A stretch of 26,572 nt of DNA from DAOUBA01 sp034432855 (GTDB taxonomy: Bacteria; Chloroflexota; Anaerolineae; B4-G1), in NCBI GenBank assembly GCA_034432855.1, contig DAOUBA010000174.1, positions 1-26,572 of the forward strand, given 5' to 3'. The translations under genes and the position numbers were made by a program. Under the pieces are notes generated by a model. It was not told the origin of the DNA and searched no databases. It saw only the letters and a list, made by a program, of their open reading frames with translations. Positions 14,479-22,349 of this stretch are shown piece after piece. The number at the start of each line of letters is the position of its first letter. Positions within the stretch are counted from its first letter, which is position 1.

Positions 14479-15129
14479 TTGGCGCTGGAGCGATTGGCCC
14501 AGGCGCAGGCCCGCACCGAGGAGCGTGTAGGCCGTTTAGAGGAAGGGCAGGCCGCGCTCCAGGCCGCGATGGAGCGACTGGCCCAAGCGCAGGCCCGTAC
14601 TGAGGAGTGAGTCTCCGGCCTGGAGGCCGCGATGGAACGGCTGACCCAGGCCCAGGCCCGCGCCGAGGAGCGGATGAGCAGGCTGGAAGCCGCGATGGAG
14701 AATCTGGCTCGCGCTCAGACCCGGCTATCGCAGGAGATCGGAGGGCTGCGCGAGGATGTTGACTTTGGCCTGGAGGACGTGGCCCGTCTACTCCTGCCTC
14801 CCTATCTTCAGAAGCACTATAGCATCCAACTGAAAGGCGCCCCTGGTGAAGAGCTCTCCCGCCGTTTCTTCGAGGTCAAAGACCAGCCTCCGATTGAGAT
14901 TGACCTGTACGGCGAGGGCCGTCGTAACGGAAGGCGTGTCGTCGTCCTGGGTGAGGCCAGAGCACGCATTGGCGGCGCAGTGAAAGACTTTGCCGATAGG
15001 GTGCAAAAGGTAGAACCGCTGGTGAAGGGTGAGATATGGCGGGCGATGTTCGGATACTATATCCACCCCTCGGCGCAGCCAGTGGCCGATGAGCACCACA
15101 TTCTGCTCGTGGCCTCGTATCAGCGGTGA
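14479..15129 (+). pseudogene. coiled-coil plus nuclease-like (DUF3782-type) protein, disrupted by TGA
   Basis: Reading in frame from about 14479, LALERLAQAQARTEERVGRL continues through AAMERLAQAQARTEE to a TGA at 14608-14610, then resumes VSGLEAAMERLTQAQARAEER to the end. The unit recurs at 84, 63 and 63 nt, that is 28, 21 and 21 residues (whole heptads), so this is a coiled coil grown by DNA repeat. In the parallel repeat the TGA position is an Arg codon, which suggests CGA to TGA. The C-terminal part (PPIEIDLYGEGRRNGRR then VVVLGEARARIGG) matches the PD-(D/E)XK-like core of DUF3782-type proteins, but the expected EVK/EAK lysine is Arg. A shorter intact frame from ATG 14632 (165 codons) could still be expressed. 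Confidence 0.65.
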
Positions 15130-15211
15130 CCCTTGCACCGACGTCGAAACAGACACGGCCCGGTCGGGGTGTTTCTCCTGGCTGGGCCGTTGGCTATGAA
15201 GGATGTGAAGG

Positions 15212-15784
15212 ATGCGCGCGGAAAAAGATTCCCCACCAGCCTTTCTGATCGGAGAGCGCGTCTACCTGAGACCGCTCGAGAGAGAAGACCTGTCCCTCAT
15301 CCGCAAGTGGGCCAACGATCCCGAGATCCGCGCGCTGACCGGCGAGGTCGCGCCGATGAGCCAGGCCGCTGCCGAGGAGTGGTTCGAGCGCGTGCGCGCC
15401 GACCGCGAGCGCGTGTGGTTCATCGTCGCGCTCAAGAAGACCGGTCGCGCCATCGGTGAGGCCGGTCTCTTGCGCATGTTCCCCGCCTGGCGCACCACAG
15501 ACCTGAGCATCATCATCGGCGAGAAGGACGCCTGGGGCAAAGGCTACGGCAGCGAGGCCATCCGTCTCCTGATGGACTATGCCTTCGGCGCTCTCAACTT
15601 TCACCGGGTCGCGGTTGGCGTGGTGGGCTTTAACGAGCGGGCGCTCCGCTTCTACGAGAAGGCCGGTTTCAAGCGGGAGGGCATCCAGCGCGACGGTTAC
15701 TACTACAACCACGCCTACCACGATTTCGTGATGATGAGCATCCTCGAAGACGAGTTTCGAAGGGACGCAGATAAACACCGATGA
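15212..15784 (+). CDS. GNAT family N-acetyltransferase (RimJ/RimL-like)
   Basis: 190 residues. It begins with FLIGERVYLRPLEREDLSLIRKWANDPEI, typical of RimJ/RimL-type acetyltransferases, followed by the acetyl-CoA binding motif A EKDAWGKGYGSEAIRLLMDYAF (106 on), then FHRVAVGVVGFNERALRFYEKAGF and REGIQRDGYYYNHAYHDFVMMSILEDEF. The acceptor is unknown; relatives acetylate protein N-termini, polyamines or small molecules. The last codons (EFRRDADKHR) come from GGACGCAGATAAACACCGAT, a word I associate with interspersed repeats of such genomes, so the native C-terminus may have been altered. The stop overlaps the next ATG (ATGA). Confidence 0.92.
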   Translation: MRAEKDSPPAFLIGERVYLRPLEREDLSLIRKWANDPEIRALTGEVAPMSQAAAEEWFERVRADRERVWFIVALKKTGRAIGEAGLLRMFPAWRTTDLSIIIGEKDAWGKGYGSEAIRLLMDYAFGALNFHRVAVGVVGFNERALRFYEKAGFKREGIQRDGYYYNHAYHDFVMMSILEDEFRRDADKHR

Positions 15785-16815
15785 GCCCTGATCCGTTTGC
15801 TCCGTCAAAACCTGTGGCCTTTGCATCTCGAATCCTCGCCGTGCTCCTGTTGGCATTGGCCGGGTGTAGCACGCCTACGCCCGCTCCCGCTTCGGTTTCT
15901 CCCCTGCGCCTCCCTACCCGCATCCCGCCCACGCTCACCCCTACGCCGCCTCCCCCTGACGTGCAGGGGTATTACGAGGAGGGCCTGACCTACCAGCGAG
16001 CCGGCGATACCGATGCCGCGCTGCAAGCCTTCAGCCGGCTCATCGAACTCGCACCCGATTTCGCGCCGGCCTACGTCGCACGTGGCGGTATATACCTGGT
16101 GCACAGGGAATATGCCCTGGCGCTGGCCGATGCCAACGCTGCATTGGAGGCCGATCCTACTCTCGCTACCGCCCACGCGCTGCGCGGCGAGACGCTGCGC
16201 TTGATGGGCCGACCCGCTCAGGCGTTGATAGCATTCGACGAGGCAGTGGCCCACGATCCCAACCTAAAAGCGACAACTTTTCATTCGCGCTGGCTGGCGG
16301 CCTGTGCTGCCCACGCTGTTCCCCGATTGAGGGCATTGGGCCGGGAATACACATTCGAGCATCCAGACGACCCAATGGGCAGTTATTACCGTGGCTGGAG
16401 CCTGGTTGAGGAAGGGAATTCCCGCGCGGCCATCAGTGCTCTGCTTAGAGGTATAGAAGCCGTCCCACAGCCGCCCGCACTGCTATGGTTTGTGCTGGGC
16501 CAGGCCTATGCCGCGGAACGTGCCTGGCAAGAAGCAATCGTCTCATTCGAAACGGCCTATCGGTTGGTGCAGTCCGGCGACGCCAGCCTGACCCTTCACA
16601 CCGACCGTCCTGCCGCCGACCTCTGTGGCGCGTTGGGGCGGGCCTACCTGGGCGCCGGTCGCTGTCCAGAGGCCGAGGCGATGCTGAAGTACGCGATAGA
16701 GTTCGGCGCCTCGGCCGCCGAATACGACGACGCAATCAGAGAAGCGCGCCTCTGCCAGACCCCTACCCCCACGCCTACTCAATACCCGACCACGACCCCA
16801 CCAGGCGGCGATTGA
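15781..16815 (+). CDS. TPR-repeat lipoprotein
   Basis: 344 residues. A hydrophobic segment ends in LALAGC with Cys29, a lipobox, so it is probably a lipid-anchored extracytoplasmic protein. A Pro/Thr-rich linker runs to about residue 60, followed by tetratricopeptide repeats: GYYEEGLTYQRAGDTDAALQ, AYVARGGIYLVHREYALALA, AHALRGETLRLMGRPAQALI, SYYRGWSLVEEGNSRAAISA, LWFVLGQAYAAERAWQEAIV, and a last unit around LGRAYLGAGRCPEAEAM. The C-terminus is another TPTPTPTQYPTTTPP tail. It likely acts as a protein-protein scaffold; the partner is unknown. The start overlaps the acetyltransferase stop. Confidence 0.9.
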   Translation: MSPDPFAPSKPVAFASRILAVLLLALAGCSTPTPAPASVSPLRLPTRIPPTLTPTPPPPDVQGYYEEGLTYQRAGDTDAALQAFSRLIELAPDFAPAYVARGGIYLVHREYALALADANAALEADPTLATAHALRGETLRLMGRPAQALIAFDEAVAHDPNLKATTFHSRWLAACAAHAVPRLRALGREYTFEHPDDPMGSYYRGWSLVEEGNSRAAISALLRGIEAVPQPPALLWFVLGQAYAAERAWQEAIVSFETAYRLVQSGDASLTLHTDRPAADLCGALGRAYLGAGRCPEAEAMLKYAIEFGASAAEYDDAIREARLCQTPTPTPTQYPTTTPPGGD

Positions 16816-16847
16816 CACCCGCGCCAACTTGAATTAAACTGAACTCG

Positions 16848-16897
16848 CCAACCAACTAACCAACTAACGAACCAACAAACCAACAAACTAACCAACC
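16848..16897. repeat. CNAA tetranucleotide repeat
   Basis: Twelve consecutive 4-base units of the form C-N-A-A (CCAA, CTAA, CGAA or CAAA) run from 16848 to 16895 without a break in phase and end directly at the AGGAG ribosome binding site (16898-16902) of adenine deaminase. The register is perfect while the second base varies, so it is an aged or selected microsatellite. Confidence 0.92.
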
Positions 16898-16908
16898 AGG
16901 AGCCACCA

Positions 16909-18627
16909 ATGCAACTCTCCGACTTTCTCAAAATCGCCCGCGGCGACGAACCCGCCGACCTTGTGCTGCACAACGGGCGCGTGATCAACGTCTTTACCAG
17001 CGAAATCGTTGAGGCCGACGTGGCTATTGCCAATGACACCATCGTCGGCGTGGGGCCCGGTTACACAGCCCGGCGCGAAACAGACCTGGGGGGACGCTAC
17101 GTCTGCCCGGGATTGATTGACGCGCACGTCCATATCGAATCTTCGATGGTCAGCCCCTACCAGTTCGCCCGCGCCGTCGTCCCGCGCGGCACGACGACCG
17201 TCGTCTGCGACCCGCACGAGATCGCCAATGTCGCCGGTGCCGCCGGCATCCGCTATATGCTCGACGCCTCCGAGGGGCTGCCGCTCACCGTCTGCGTTAA
17301 CCTGCCCTCGTGTGTGCCGGCCACCCACATGGGCACCGCCGGGGCCAGCCTGGAGGCCGCCGACCTGTTGGCTCTGGCCGACCTGCCGCGTGTCATCGGC
17401 CTGGCCGAGTTCATGAATGTGCCTGGGGCCGCGCTGGGGCTGCCGGGGGCATTTGAGAAACTCGTTGCCTTCCAGGGACGGGTGATTGACGGCCACGCAC
17501 CGGGAGTCAGCGGCAGGTGGCTGCAAGCCTACGTGGGCGCCGGACCCGGCTCCGACCACGAGTGCACCACGCCCGACGAGATGGTGGAGAAACTGCGCCT
17601 GGGGATGTACGTACTGCTGCGCGAATCCACCGCCGCCAAAAACCTGCATGCACTCTTGCCCGCCATCACCCCGCAGAACAGCCGTCGTTGCGCCTTTTGC
17701 ACCGACGACCGCCATCCCGCCGACCTGCTCGACGAGGGCCACCTCGATCACCTGATCCGGCTAGCGGTGGCCGAAGGGCTCGACCCCATCACCGCGATCC
17801 AGATGGCGACCCTGAATCCCGCCGAGTGGTTCCGTCTGCGTGACCGCGGGGCTATCGCTCCGGGCAAACGCGCCGATCTGGTGGTGTTCTCCAATCTGAA
17901 GGATTTCCGCCCGGAGATGGTCTTTTGCGGCGGGACGCTCGTTGCGCAGGAGGGGGCCCCTGTTGGCGATTGGCCCATCCCGACTGCCGACGACTCGGCC
18001 GTGCGTAGTAGCATCCGCGTGCCGTGGGAACGGATCGGCCTGGCCGTTCCCGCCCAGGGGGAACGCCTGCGCGTGATCGGCGTCGTACCCGATCAGGTCG
18101 TCACCGAGCATCTGATCGAGGCGGCCACAGTGCAGGACGGACTGGCGGTGGCCGACGTGGAGCGCGATCTGCTCAAACTCGCGGTGATCGAACGCCACAA
18201 GGGGACGGGCAACGTCGGGTTGGGGTTCGTGCGCGGGCTGGGGCTCAGGCATGGGGCGCTTGCCGGCAGCGTGGGCCACGACGCACACAATCTCATCGTC
18301 GCCGGCTGCGACGACGTCTCGATGCTCACCGCTGTCCGCGCCGTGGGCGACCTGGGCGGCGGCCTGGTGGCCGCCGTGGGCAGCGAAGTGCTCGCCTCCG
18401 TGCCCCTGTCCATCGCCGGGCTGATGTCCGACCGGTCCGTAGAGGTCGTGCGCCAGCAGATGGATCGGCTCGTAGCCGTCGCCCACGACCTGGGCTCGCC
18501 GCTGCACGATCCCTTTATGACGCTGGGCTTCCTGGCGCTGGAGGTCATCCCGGCGCTGAAACTGACCGACCGGGGGCTGGTAGACGTGGGCAGGTTCGAC
18601 TTTGTGCCATTATGGGTGGAATCATGA
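16909..18627 (+). CDS. ade: adenine deaminase
   Basis: 572 residues, the usual length for Ade/AdeC. It converts adenine to hypoxanthine and ammonia in purine salvage. Amidohydrolase-fold metal site: PGLIDAHVHIESS (73-78 HVHIES), CDPHEIANVAG, GLAEFMNVPG, VIDGHAPGVSG (194-199), GSDHECTTPDE (216-224) and CTDDRHPADLLDEGH (264 on). The C-terminal family domain is also complete (AVIERHKGTGNVGLGFVRGLGL, AGSVGHDAHNLIVAG, GGLVAAVGSEVLASVPLSIAGLMSD, FMTLGFLALEVIPALKLTDRGLVDV). AGGAG at 16898-16902 sets the ATG at 16909. Confidence 0.97.
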   Translation: MQLSDFLKIARGDEPADLVLHNGRVINVFTSEIVEADVAIANDTIVGVGPGYTARRETDLGGRYVCPGLIDAHVHIESSMVSPYQFARAVVPRGTTTVVCDPHEIANVAGAAGIRYMLDASEGLPLTVCVNLPSCVPATHMGTAGASLEAADLLALADLPRVIGLAEFMNVPGAALGLPGAFEKLVAFQGRVIDGHAPGVSGRWLQAYVGAGPGSDHECTTPDEMVEKLRLGMYVLLRESTAAKNLHALLPAITPQNSRRCAFCTDDRHPADLLDEGHLDHLIRLAVAEGLDPITAIQMATLNPAEWFRLRDRGAIAPGKRADLVVFSNLKDFRPEMVFCGGTLVAQEGAPVGDWPIPTADDSAVRSSIRVPWERIGLAVPAQGERLRVIGVVPDQVVTEHLIEAATVQDGLAVADVERDLLKLAVIERHKGTGNVGLGFVRGLGLRHGALAGSVGHDAHNLIVAGCDDVSMLTAVRAVGDLGGGLVAAVGSEVLASVPLSIAGLMSDRSVEVVRQQMDRLVAVAHDLGSPLHDPFMTLGFLALEVIPALKLTDRGLVDVGRFDFVPLWVES

Positions 18628-18644
18628 ACTGAGGAGGCTACACC

Positions 18645-19085
18645 TTGACCGTCGGAGAACGCAACAAAGAACTCAACATTGTCGCCGAGATCCTGCAGGT
18701 GCACCTGCCCGCTGTGCTGAAAGACCAGGGGCTGGCGCGCGATCTGTTGGCCGTCGTAGGGGTGACCTTGCGGGCTGCCTGGGAAGATGCGGAAAAATCG
18801 GCGGCGGTATGGGACAAGAAGGCCTATCACATCAAGGCCGACCGGCTGCGCGACGAGTGGGGCTGGACGCTGGGAGCGGCCAACTATGCCGAGGGGCTGG
18901 CCTACCGTGATGGGCCCATCACCGCTGAACACCTGCGCAAACTGCGCCTGTTGATCAAGGCCGATCTGGCAGCCCCGGCACAGCGGATCATCAAGGACCC
19001 CACGGCTTTCCGCGGGGCCGCTGCCGCCAACCGCGCCCGCCAGCAGCGCGAAAGGAGCCGCACGCCCAAACGCGCATTGGTATAG
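18645..19085 (+). CDS. conserved protein of unknown function after adenine deaminase (TTG start)
   Basis: 146 residues from TTG 18645, chosen because GAGGAGG at 18631-18637 is 7 nt upstream and no ATG fits. I do not recognise the family. It is soluble, mostly helical, with EILQVHLPAVLKDQGLARDLL, a Trp-rich centre (AAWEDAEKSAAVWDKKAYH, RDEWGWTLGAANYAEGLAYR) and a basic tail (NRARQQRERSRTPKRALV) that could bind nucleic acid. It starts 17 nt after adenine deaminase, so it is probably cotranscribed. It is followed by a large palindrome shared with the convergent lipid kinase gene. Confidence 0.72.
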   Translation: MTVGERNKELNIVAEILQVHLPAVLKDQGLARDLLAVVGVTLRAAWEDAEKSAAVWDKKAYHIKADRLRDEWGWTLGAANYAEGLAYRDGPITAEHLRKLRLLIKADLAAPAQRIIKDPTAFRGAAAANRARQQRERSRTPKRALV

Positions 19086-19095
19086 CGCCCCCTTT

Positions 19096-19160
19096 CCTCA
19101 CCCCTGTCCCCTCTCCTTCCCCCGCATAGCGGGGGGAGGGAGAGGGGTGCAGGGGTGAGG
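19096..19160. repeat. 65-bp imperfect palindrome between convergent genes
   Basis: A left arm CCTCACCCCTG...CCCCCGC and a right arm GCGGGGG...CAGGGGTGAGG fold around ATA with a few mismatches. It lies 10 nt after the plus-strand stop and 8 nt after the minus-strand stop, so it may act as a bidirectional terminator, although no T tract is present. Such CCCCTCTCC/GGAGAGGGG palindromes are common interspersed repeats in bacteria. Confidence 0.85.
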
Positions 19161-19168
19161 TCAGGGGG

Positions 19169-20080
19169 TTACCCCCGCACTTGCAACCGCCCCGGCAGAA
19201 TCTCGCACTCGATCTGCTGGGCGCCCTCGCAAATCAACTCGCCGTCCATATGGGCCACCAGACCGTCGGGCGAAGAGACGGTTACGCGTTGCCCGCGCGT
19301 CATGGTGATCGCTCGATGGCCCACGTGGGTGCCCTTCAGAAAACGGGGGATCATCCGCATGATCTCCAACTGGCTCACCTCGCGCGCGATACACAGGTCG
19401 AAGAGACCGTCGTTGGGCCTGGCCTCCGGCGCGACGAAAAAGCCGCCGCCCTCGCGTGGCCCATTGGTCACACAGATCATCAATGCAGGCAGGCGCCACT
19501 CCCGTCCATCGCACTCGACCTTGACCTGTGGTGCCCTGTAGTACAGGAATACCGTCTTTAGCACGACCGGCAGATAGAGTGCCAGACCACGTAGCCGCTT
19601 CACCCTGGCCGTCTCGCGCGTCACGACGGCATCGAAGCCGATACCGACAAAGTTGCCAAAGTAGCGGGAGAGTTGGCCGGGTATCGTGACCCGCCCTACA
19701 TCCACCTTGCGCGTCTCTCCGTCGGCCAACTTGCGGCAGGCCGCGCGCAGGTCGCCCGAGACGCCCATCGTGTTGGCAAAGTCGCAACCGGAGCCGACCG
19801 GCAGAAACCCCATGACGGCGCTTGCTCCACTCTGCGCCGCGGCCATCAGGCCGTTGAGCACCTCGTTTGACGTACCGTCACCCCCGGCGGCAACGATCGT
19901 CGCAAACCCATCTCTGGCCGCCTGTTCGGCCAACTCCACCGCGTGGCCGGGTGCTGCGGTGCGCACCAGGTCGAATTCCACGCCCTCTGCTTTCAGCCAT
20001 TCGCGCAACTGCGCCTCGGCCTTCGCGCCGTATCCCCGGCCGGCCACGGGATTCAGAATAACCTTGATTGCTTCCATCAT
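19169..20080 (-). CDS. diacylglycerol kinase family lipid kinase (YegS/BmrU-like)
   Basis: 303 residues on the minus strand. N-terminal KVILNPVAGRGYGAKAEAQL, the nucleotide-binding IVAAGGDGTSNEVLNGLM, LPVGSGCDFANTMG (family LPLGTGNDFA) and FVGIGFDAVVTRETARVKRL are diagnostic of the DAGK catalytic domain; the later part PALMICVTNGPREGGGFFVAPEARPNDGLFDLCI and MDGELI completes the two-domain fold. It phosphorylates a lipid such as diacylglycerol or a related alcohol; the exact substrate is unknown. AGAGGAGAG just upstream (20081-20090 on the plus strand) supports a start at 20080 or at the adjacent ATG 20077. It is the only clear minus-strand gene in the window. Confidence 0.93.
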   Translation of the reverse strand: MMEAIKVILNPVAGRGYGAKAEAQLREWLKAEGVEFDLVRTAAPGHAVELAEQAARDGFATIVAAGGDGTSNEVLNGLMAAAQSGASAVMGFLPVGSGCDFANTMGVSGDLRAACRKLADGETRKVDVGRVTIPGQLSRYFGNFVGIGFDAVVTRETARVKRLRGLALYLPVVLKTVFLYYRAPQVKVECDGREWRLPALMICVTNGPREGGGFFVAPEARPNDGLFDLCIAREVSQLEIMRMIPRFLKGTHVGHRAITMTRGQRVTVSSPDGLVAHMDGELICEGAQQIECEILPGRLQVRG

Positions 20081-20135
20081 ACTCTCCTCTTGCGTAGTAG
20101 AACACCGTTTGAGGCGAAGGGTTACGAGCGTAAGC

Positions 20136-20187
20136 GTAAGGCGTAAGACGTAAGACGTAACCTTACGCTTTACGTTTTACGCCTTAC
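20136..20187. repeat. palindromic repeat built from GCGTAAG heptamers
   Basis: Arms 20136-20160 and 20163-20187 are reverse complements with three differences in 25, separated by CC. The left arm is itself a run of GCGTAAG/ACGTAAG heptamers. It lies between the divergent lipid kinase and recombinase-like genes, just upstream of the latter's promoter. Confidence 0.85.
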
Positions 20188-20195
20188 TTCCACGT

Positions 20196-20224
20196 TTGAC
20201 AGCTCCCCGTCTTGAGGGTAGAAT
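20196..20224 (+). promoter_or_regulatory. sigma70-type promoter of the recombinase-like gene
   Basis: TTGACA (20196-20201), 17-nt spacer, TAGAAT (20219-20224). The predicted start (about 20231) falls on the GGAGG at 20231-20235, so the 5' leader would be only about 11 nt. Confidence 0.78.
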
Positions 20225-20241
20225 GAACCCGGAGGTACACT

Positions 20242-21189
20242 ATGGCCGAACAACTGTCCCTGCCCGGCGTGGACATTCCCACGGAGGGGCCCGCAAAAGT
20301 GGGTCATCCGACGGGCCTGACTGCCGGTTCGTCGTTGCGCGCCGCGCTGGTCGCCTTCGAAGCGCACATGCAAGCGCAGGGATTCGCCGAGAACACCATC
20401 AAAGCCTTCCTTTCCGACCTCAATATCCTGGCCCAATTCGTGGGCGTAGGCACGGCCATCGGCACGATCTCCACGCAGGACCTCAACCGTTTCACCGATT
20501 GGCTGGTTCACGGGCGCGGCGTTCCCTGCAATCCCAAGTCGCTGGCCCGGCGCGTGACTGCGCTCAAGGTCTTTTTCGGTTGGCTGGCCGAGGCGGAGGT
20601 GTTGCCGAACGACCCTGCGGCTCCGGTGATCCACAAGCCGGCGCTGGCCCCACTCGCCGAGATCCTCTCCGATGCCGAGGTCGAACGGGTATTGGCCGTG
20701 ACCCAGGCGCTGCGCCACGGCGAGAAACCCGACGCGCGCCCGCATCTGCTGGTGACGCTGCTCCTGCACACCGGTATCAAGAAGAGCGAGTGTATGGCCA
20801 TTGTCCTCAACCACTTCGACTTTGACGATCCGAACGAGCCGGTGTTGTGGATTCGCTATGCCAATCCACGTCGCCGCCATAAGGAACGCAAACTGCGGCT
20901 GCCGGTGTGGTGGCCGGCACTGCTGGCCGAGTACCGCGCCCAATACCGGCCGCAGCAGGCGCTCTTCCCCTGCACCGCGCGTAACCTGGAATACGTCCTG
21001 GCCGATGTCGCCAGGCAGGCCGACCTGCCACACGGCCTTTCATTCGAGATGCTGCGCTGGACCTGTGCCGTGCGCGACTACCAGGCCGGCATGCCCGCCG
21101 ACCAATTGCGCCAGAAACTGGGTATCTCGAAAATCACCTGGCGCGAGGTCGGCGCCAAGATCGCCAAACTCGCCGGCCCTGCGCTTTGA
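20242..21189 (+). CDS. tyrosine recombinase-like protein lacking most catalytic residues
   Basis: 315 residues; GGAGG at 20231-20235 precedes ATG 20242. The N-terminal half is a core-binding SAM-like domain (LVAFEAHMQAQGFAENTIKAFLSDLNILAQFV, LNRFTDWLV, ARRVTALKVFFGWLAE) and the C-terminal half follows the tyrosine recombinase layout. The catalytic residues are mostly gone: box I TGLRxxE is TGIKKSE (Lys180 for Arg), HxLRH is EMLRW (only Arg272 kept), the later LGH is LGI, and no Tyr is present at the nucleophile position (ITWREVGAKI). It may be a domesticated DNA-binding protein. It ends two bases before the -35 box of the tRNA-Thr promoter. No att-like repeat of the tRNA 3' end is seen in the window. 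Confidence 0.82.
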   Translation: MAEQLSLPGVDIPTEGPAKVGHPTGLTAGSSLRAALVAFEAHMQAQGFAENTIKAFLSDLNILAQFVGVGTAIGTISTQDLNRFTDWLVHGRGVPCNPKSLARRVTALKVFFGWLAEAEVLPNDPAAPVIHKPALAPLAEILSDAEVERVLAVTQALRHGEKPDARPHLLVTLLLHTGIKKSECMAIVLNHFDFDDPNEPVLWIRYANPRRRHKERKLRLPVWWPALLAEYRAQYRPQQALFPCTARNLEYVLADVARQADLPHGLSFEMLRWTCAVRDYQAGMPADQLRQKLGISKITWREVGAKIAKLAGPAL

Positions 21190-21190
21190 T

Positions 21191-21219
21191 TTGTCATTCT
21201 CGCACGATGCTGGTATAAT
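21191..21219 (+). promoter_or_regulatory. sigma70-type promoter of tRNA-Thr
   Basis: TTGTCA (21191-21196), 17-nt spacer, TATAAT (21214-21219) preceded by TGG (extended -10). The expected start at about 21226 is only a few bases before the tRNA acceptor stem. Confidence 0.88.
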
Positions 21220-21228
21220 TCCTTTTGC

Positions 21229-21301
21229 GCCACCCTAGCTCAATCGGCAGAGCAACCGCTTCGTAAGCGGTCGGTTTTGGGTTCAATTCCCAAGGGTGGC
21301 T
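21229..21301 (+). tRNA. tRNA-Thr (anticodon CGU)
   Basis: A full cloverleaf: acceptor GCCACCC/GGGTGGC, D stem GCTC/GAGC, anticodon stem ACCGC/GCGGT with loop TTCGTAA (anticodon CGT, reading ACG), T stem TTGGG/CCCAA with loop TTCAATT. Discriminator base is T; CCA is not encoded. It has its own promoter and terminator. Confidence 0.97.
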
Positions 21302-21308
21302 CCTACAG

Positions 21309-21330
21309 GCCCCGCACAGGGGCTTTCTTT
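21309..21330 (+). terminator. intrinsic terminator after tRNA-Thr
   Basis: GCCCC (21309-21313), loop GCACA, GGGGC (21319-21323), then TTTCTTT. It is a compact hairpin with a U-rich tail 8 nt after the tRNA. Confidence 0.85.
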
Positions 21331-21351
21331 GTATCATCAGGCAGAATCGTG

Positions 21352-22347
21352 ATGTTTGCCCAGACCCCACGCGACCCCTGGCGAGCCGTGTGGCGCATCG
21401 CCACCGACGATAGGATCCTCGCTGTCCTGTTGTTGGCTCTCGCCACAGGACTGGCTATCAGCGTTTTCTTCCGTCAGATGCCCGTGAACGGTCCAGCCGT
21501 CTATGCTCGCTGGCTTTCCGAAACACAGGCGCGCCTGGGACGGGCCACTGCGACGCTGCAAACGCTGGGCCTGTTTACGGTCACGCGCTCGTTCGGCTTT
21601 CGCACGCTCCTGGCACTAACCGCCGCCTGTCTCATGCTCCGGCTCATCGAGATCGGCAGTCAATTGCGCCACAGGTGGGCGTGGGCCGACGTGTTCCCCT
21701 CTCTGGCCCACCTCGGTGCGTTGGTGCTGCTAACGGGCCTGCTCGTCACCCGCCTGTGGGGCTGGCAGGCCAGGGACATCGTCGTCCTGGTTGGCGAACG
21801 GGCTACCCTGCCCAACGCGCCGGGCTGGGTCGCGCTGGATCAGGATACCCTGAAAGTGAGCCACAGTGCAGGGCTGGTCACGTTCGTCGAGACGTACGGC
21901 CCCGGCGTTCGCGCTTGGGCGAGCGATAACGCAGGACGGCCCCTCTCACTCCAGACCGCTGAATCCAACCCGGTCGCCGAATTAACGGCGGCGCTCACCG
22001 AGGACCGCTACTTTGCCATTCCAGAGGCCCGCCTGGTTGTCCGGCTGACGCCGCAACCGGGCCATCCCGTTACAGCCCACAGCCCGGTGCTCGTCCAGGT
22101 CTACCGTAGCCCACCGGGGGAATTGGCGCTCCAGAACGTGGCGGAAGGAGAGACCACCGTGACGGTGGATGGCGTGACGGTGCATTTGACCGACGAGCCT
22201 TATGCCCGAATAACCGCCACGTTCAACCCCGGCCTGTGGCCCACCGGCGCGGGGGTTGTGTTCCTGACCGCAGGTGTGCTGGGCGGCATCGTGCTCGCCG
22301 TGCACGAGCCAGGCCAGAGGGGGACAACGACGGGCGGGGAGGACTGA
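21352..22347 (+). CDS. membrane protein, possibly ResB-like (cytochrome c biogenesis)
   Basis: 331 residues from ATG 21352 (GTG 21349 is also in frame; no clear ribosome binding site). Three N-terminal membrane segments (ILAVLLLALATGLAISVFF, FRTLLALTAACLMLRLIEI, LAHLGALVLLTGLLVTRLWGW) are followed by a roughly 150-residue non-membrane domain and a last helix (GAGVVFLTAGVLGGIVLAV). This topology, with a RWLSETQARLG stretch and FGFRTLLAL, resembles ResB proteins that deliver haem for c-type cytochrome maturation. The match is by layout and a few residues only. The next gene, a polytopic membrane protein, may be its partner, as ResB and ResC are usually paired. Confidence 0.6.
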   Translation: MFAQTPRDPWRAVWRIATDDRILAVLLLALATGLAISVFFRQMPVNGPAVYARWLSETQARLGRATATLQTLGLFTVTRSFGFRTLLALTAACLMLRLIEIGSQLRHRWAWADVFPSLAHLGALVLLTGLLVTRLWGWQARDIVVLVGERATLPNAPGWVALDQDTLKVSHSAGLVTFVETYGPGVRAWASDNAGRPLSLQTAESNPVAELTAALTEDRYFAIPEARLVVRLTPQPGHPVTAHSPVLVQVYRSPPGELALQNVAEGETTVTVDGVTVHLTDEPYARITATFNPGLWPTGAGVVFLTAGVLGGIVLAVHEPGQRGTTTGGED

Positions 22348-22349
22348 AG

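Noticed and set aside
15130..15211. Separate small gene or terminator before the acetyltransferase
   Set aside because: The stretch has only short frames without a ribosome binding site and no hairpin with a T tract.
20242..21330. Integrated genetic element with attachment site at the tRNA
   Set aside because: The recombinase lies upstream of the tRNA, lacks catalytic residues, and no second copy of the tRNA 3' end is seen in the window.
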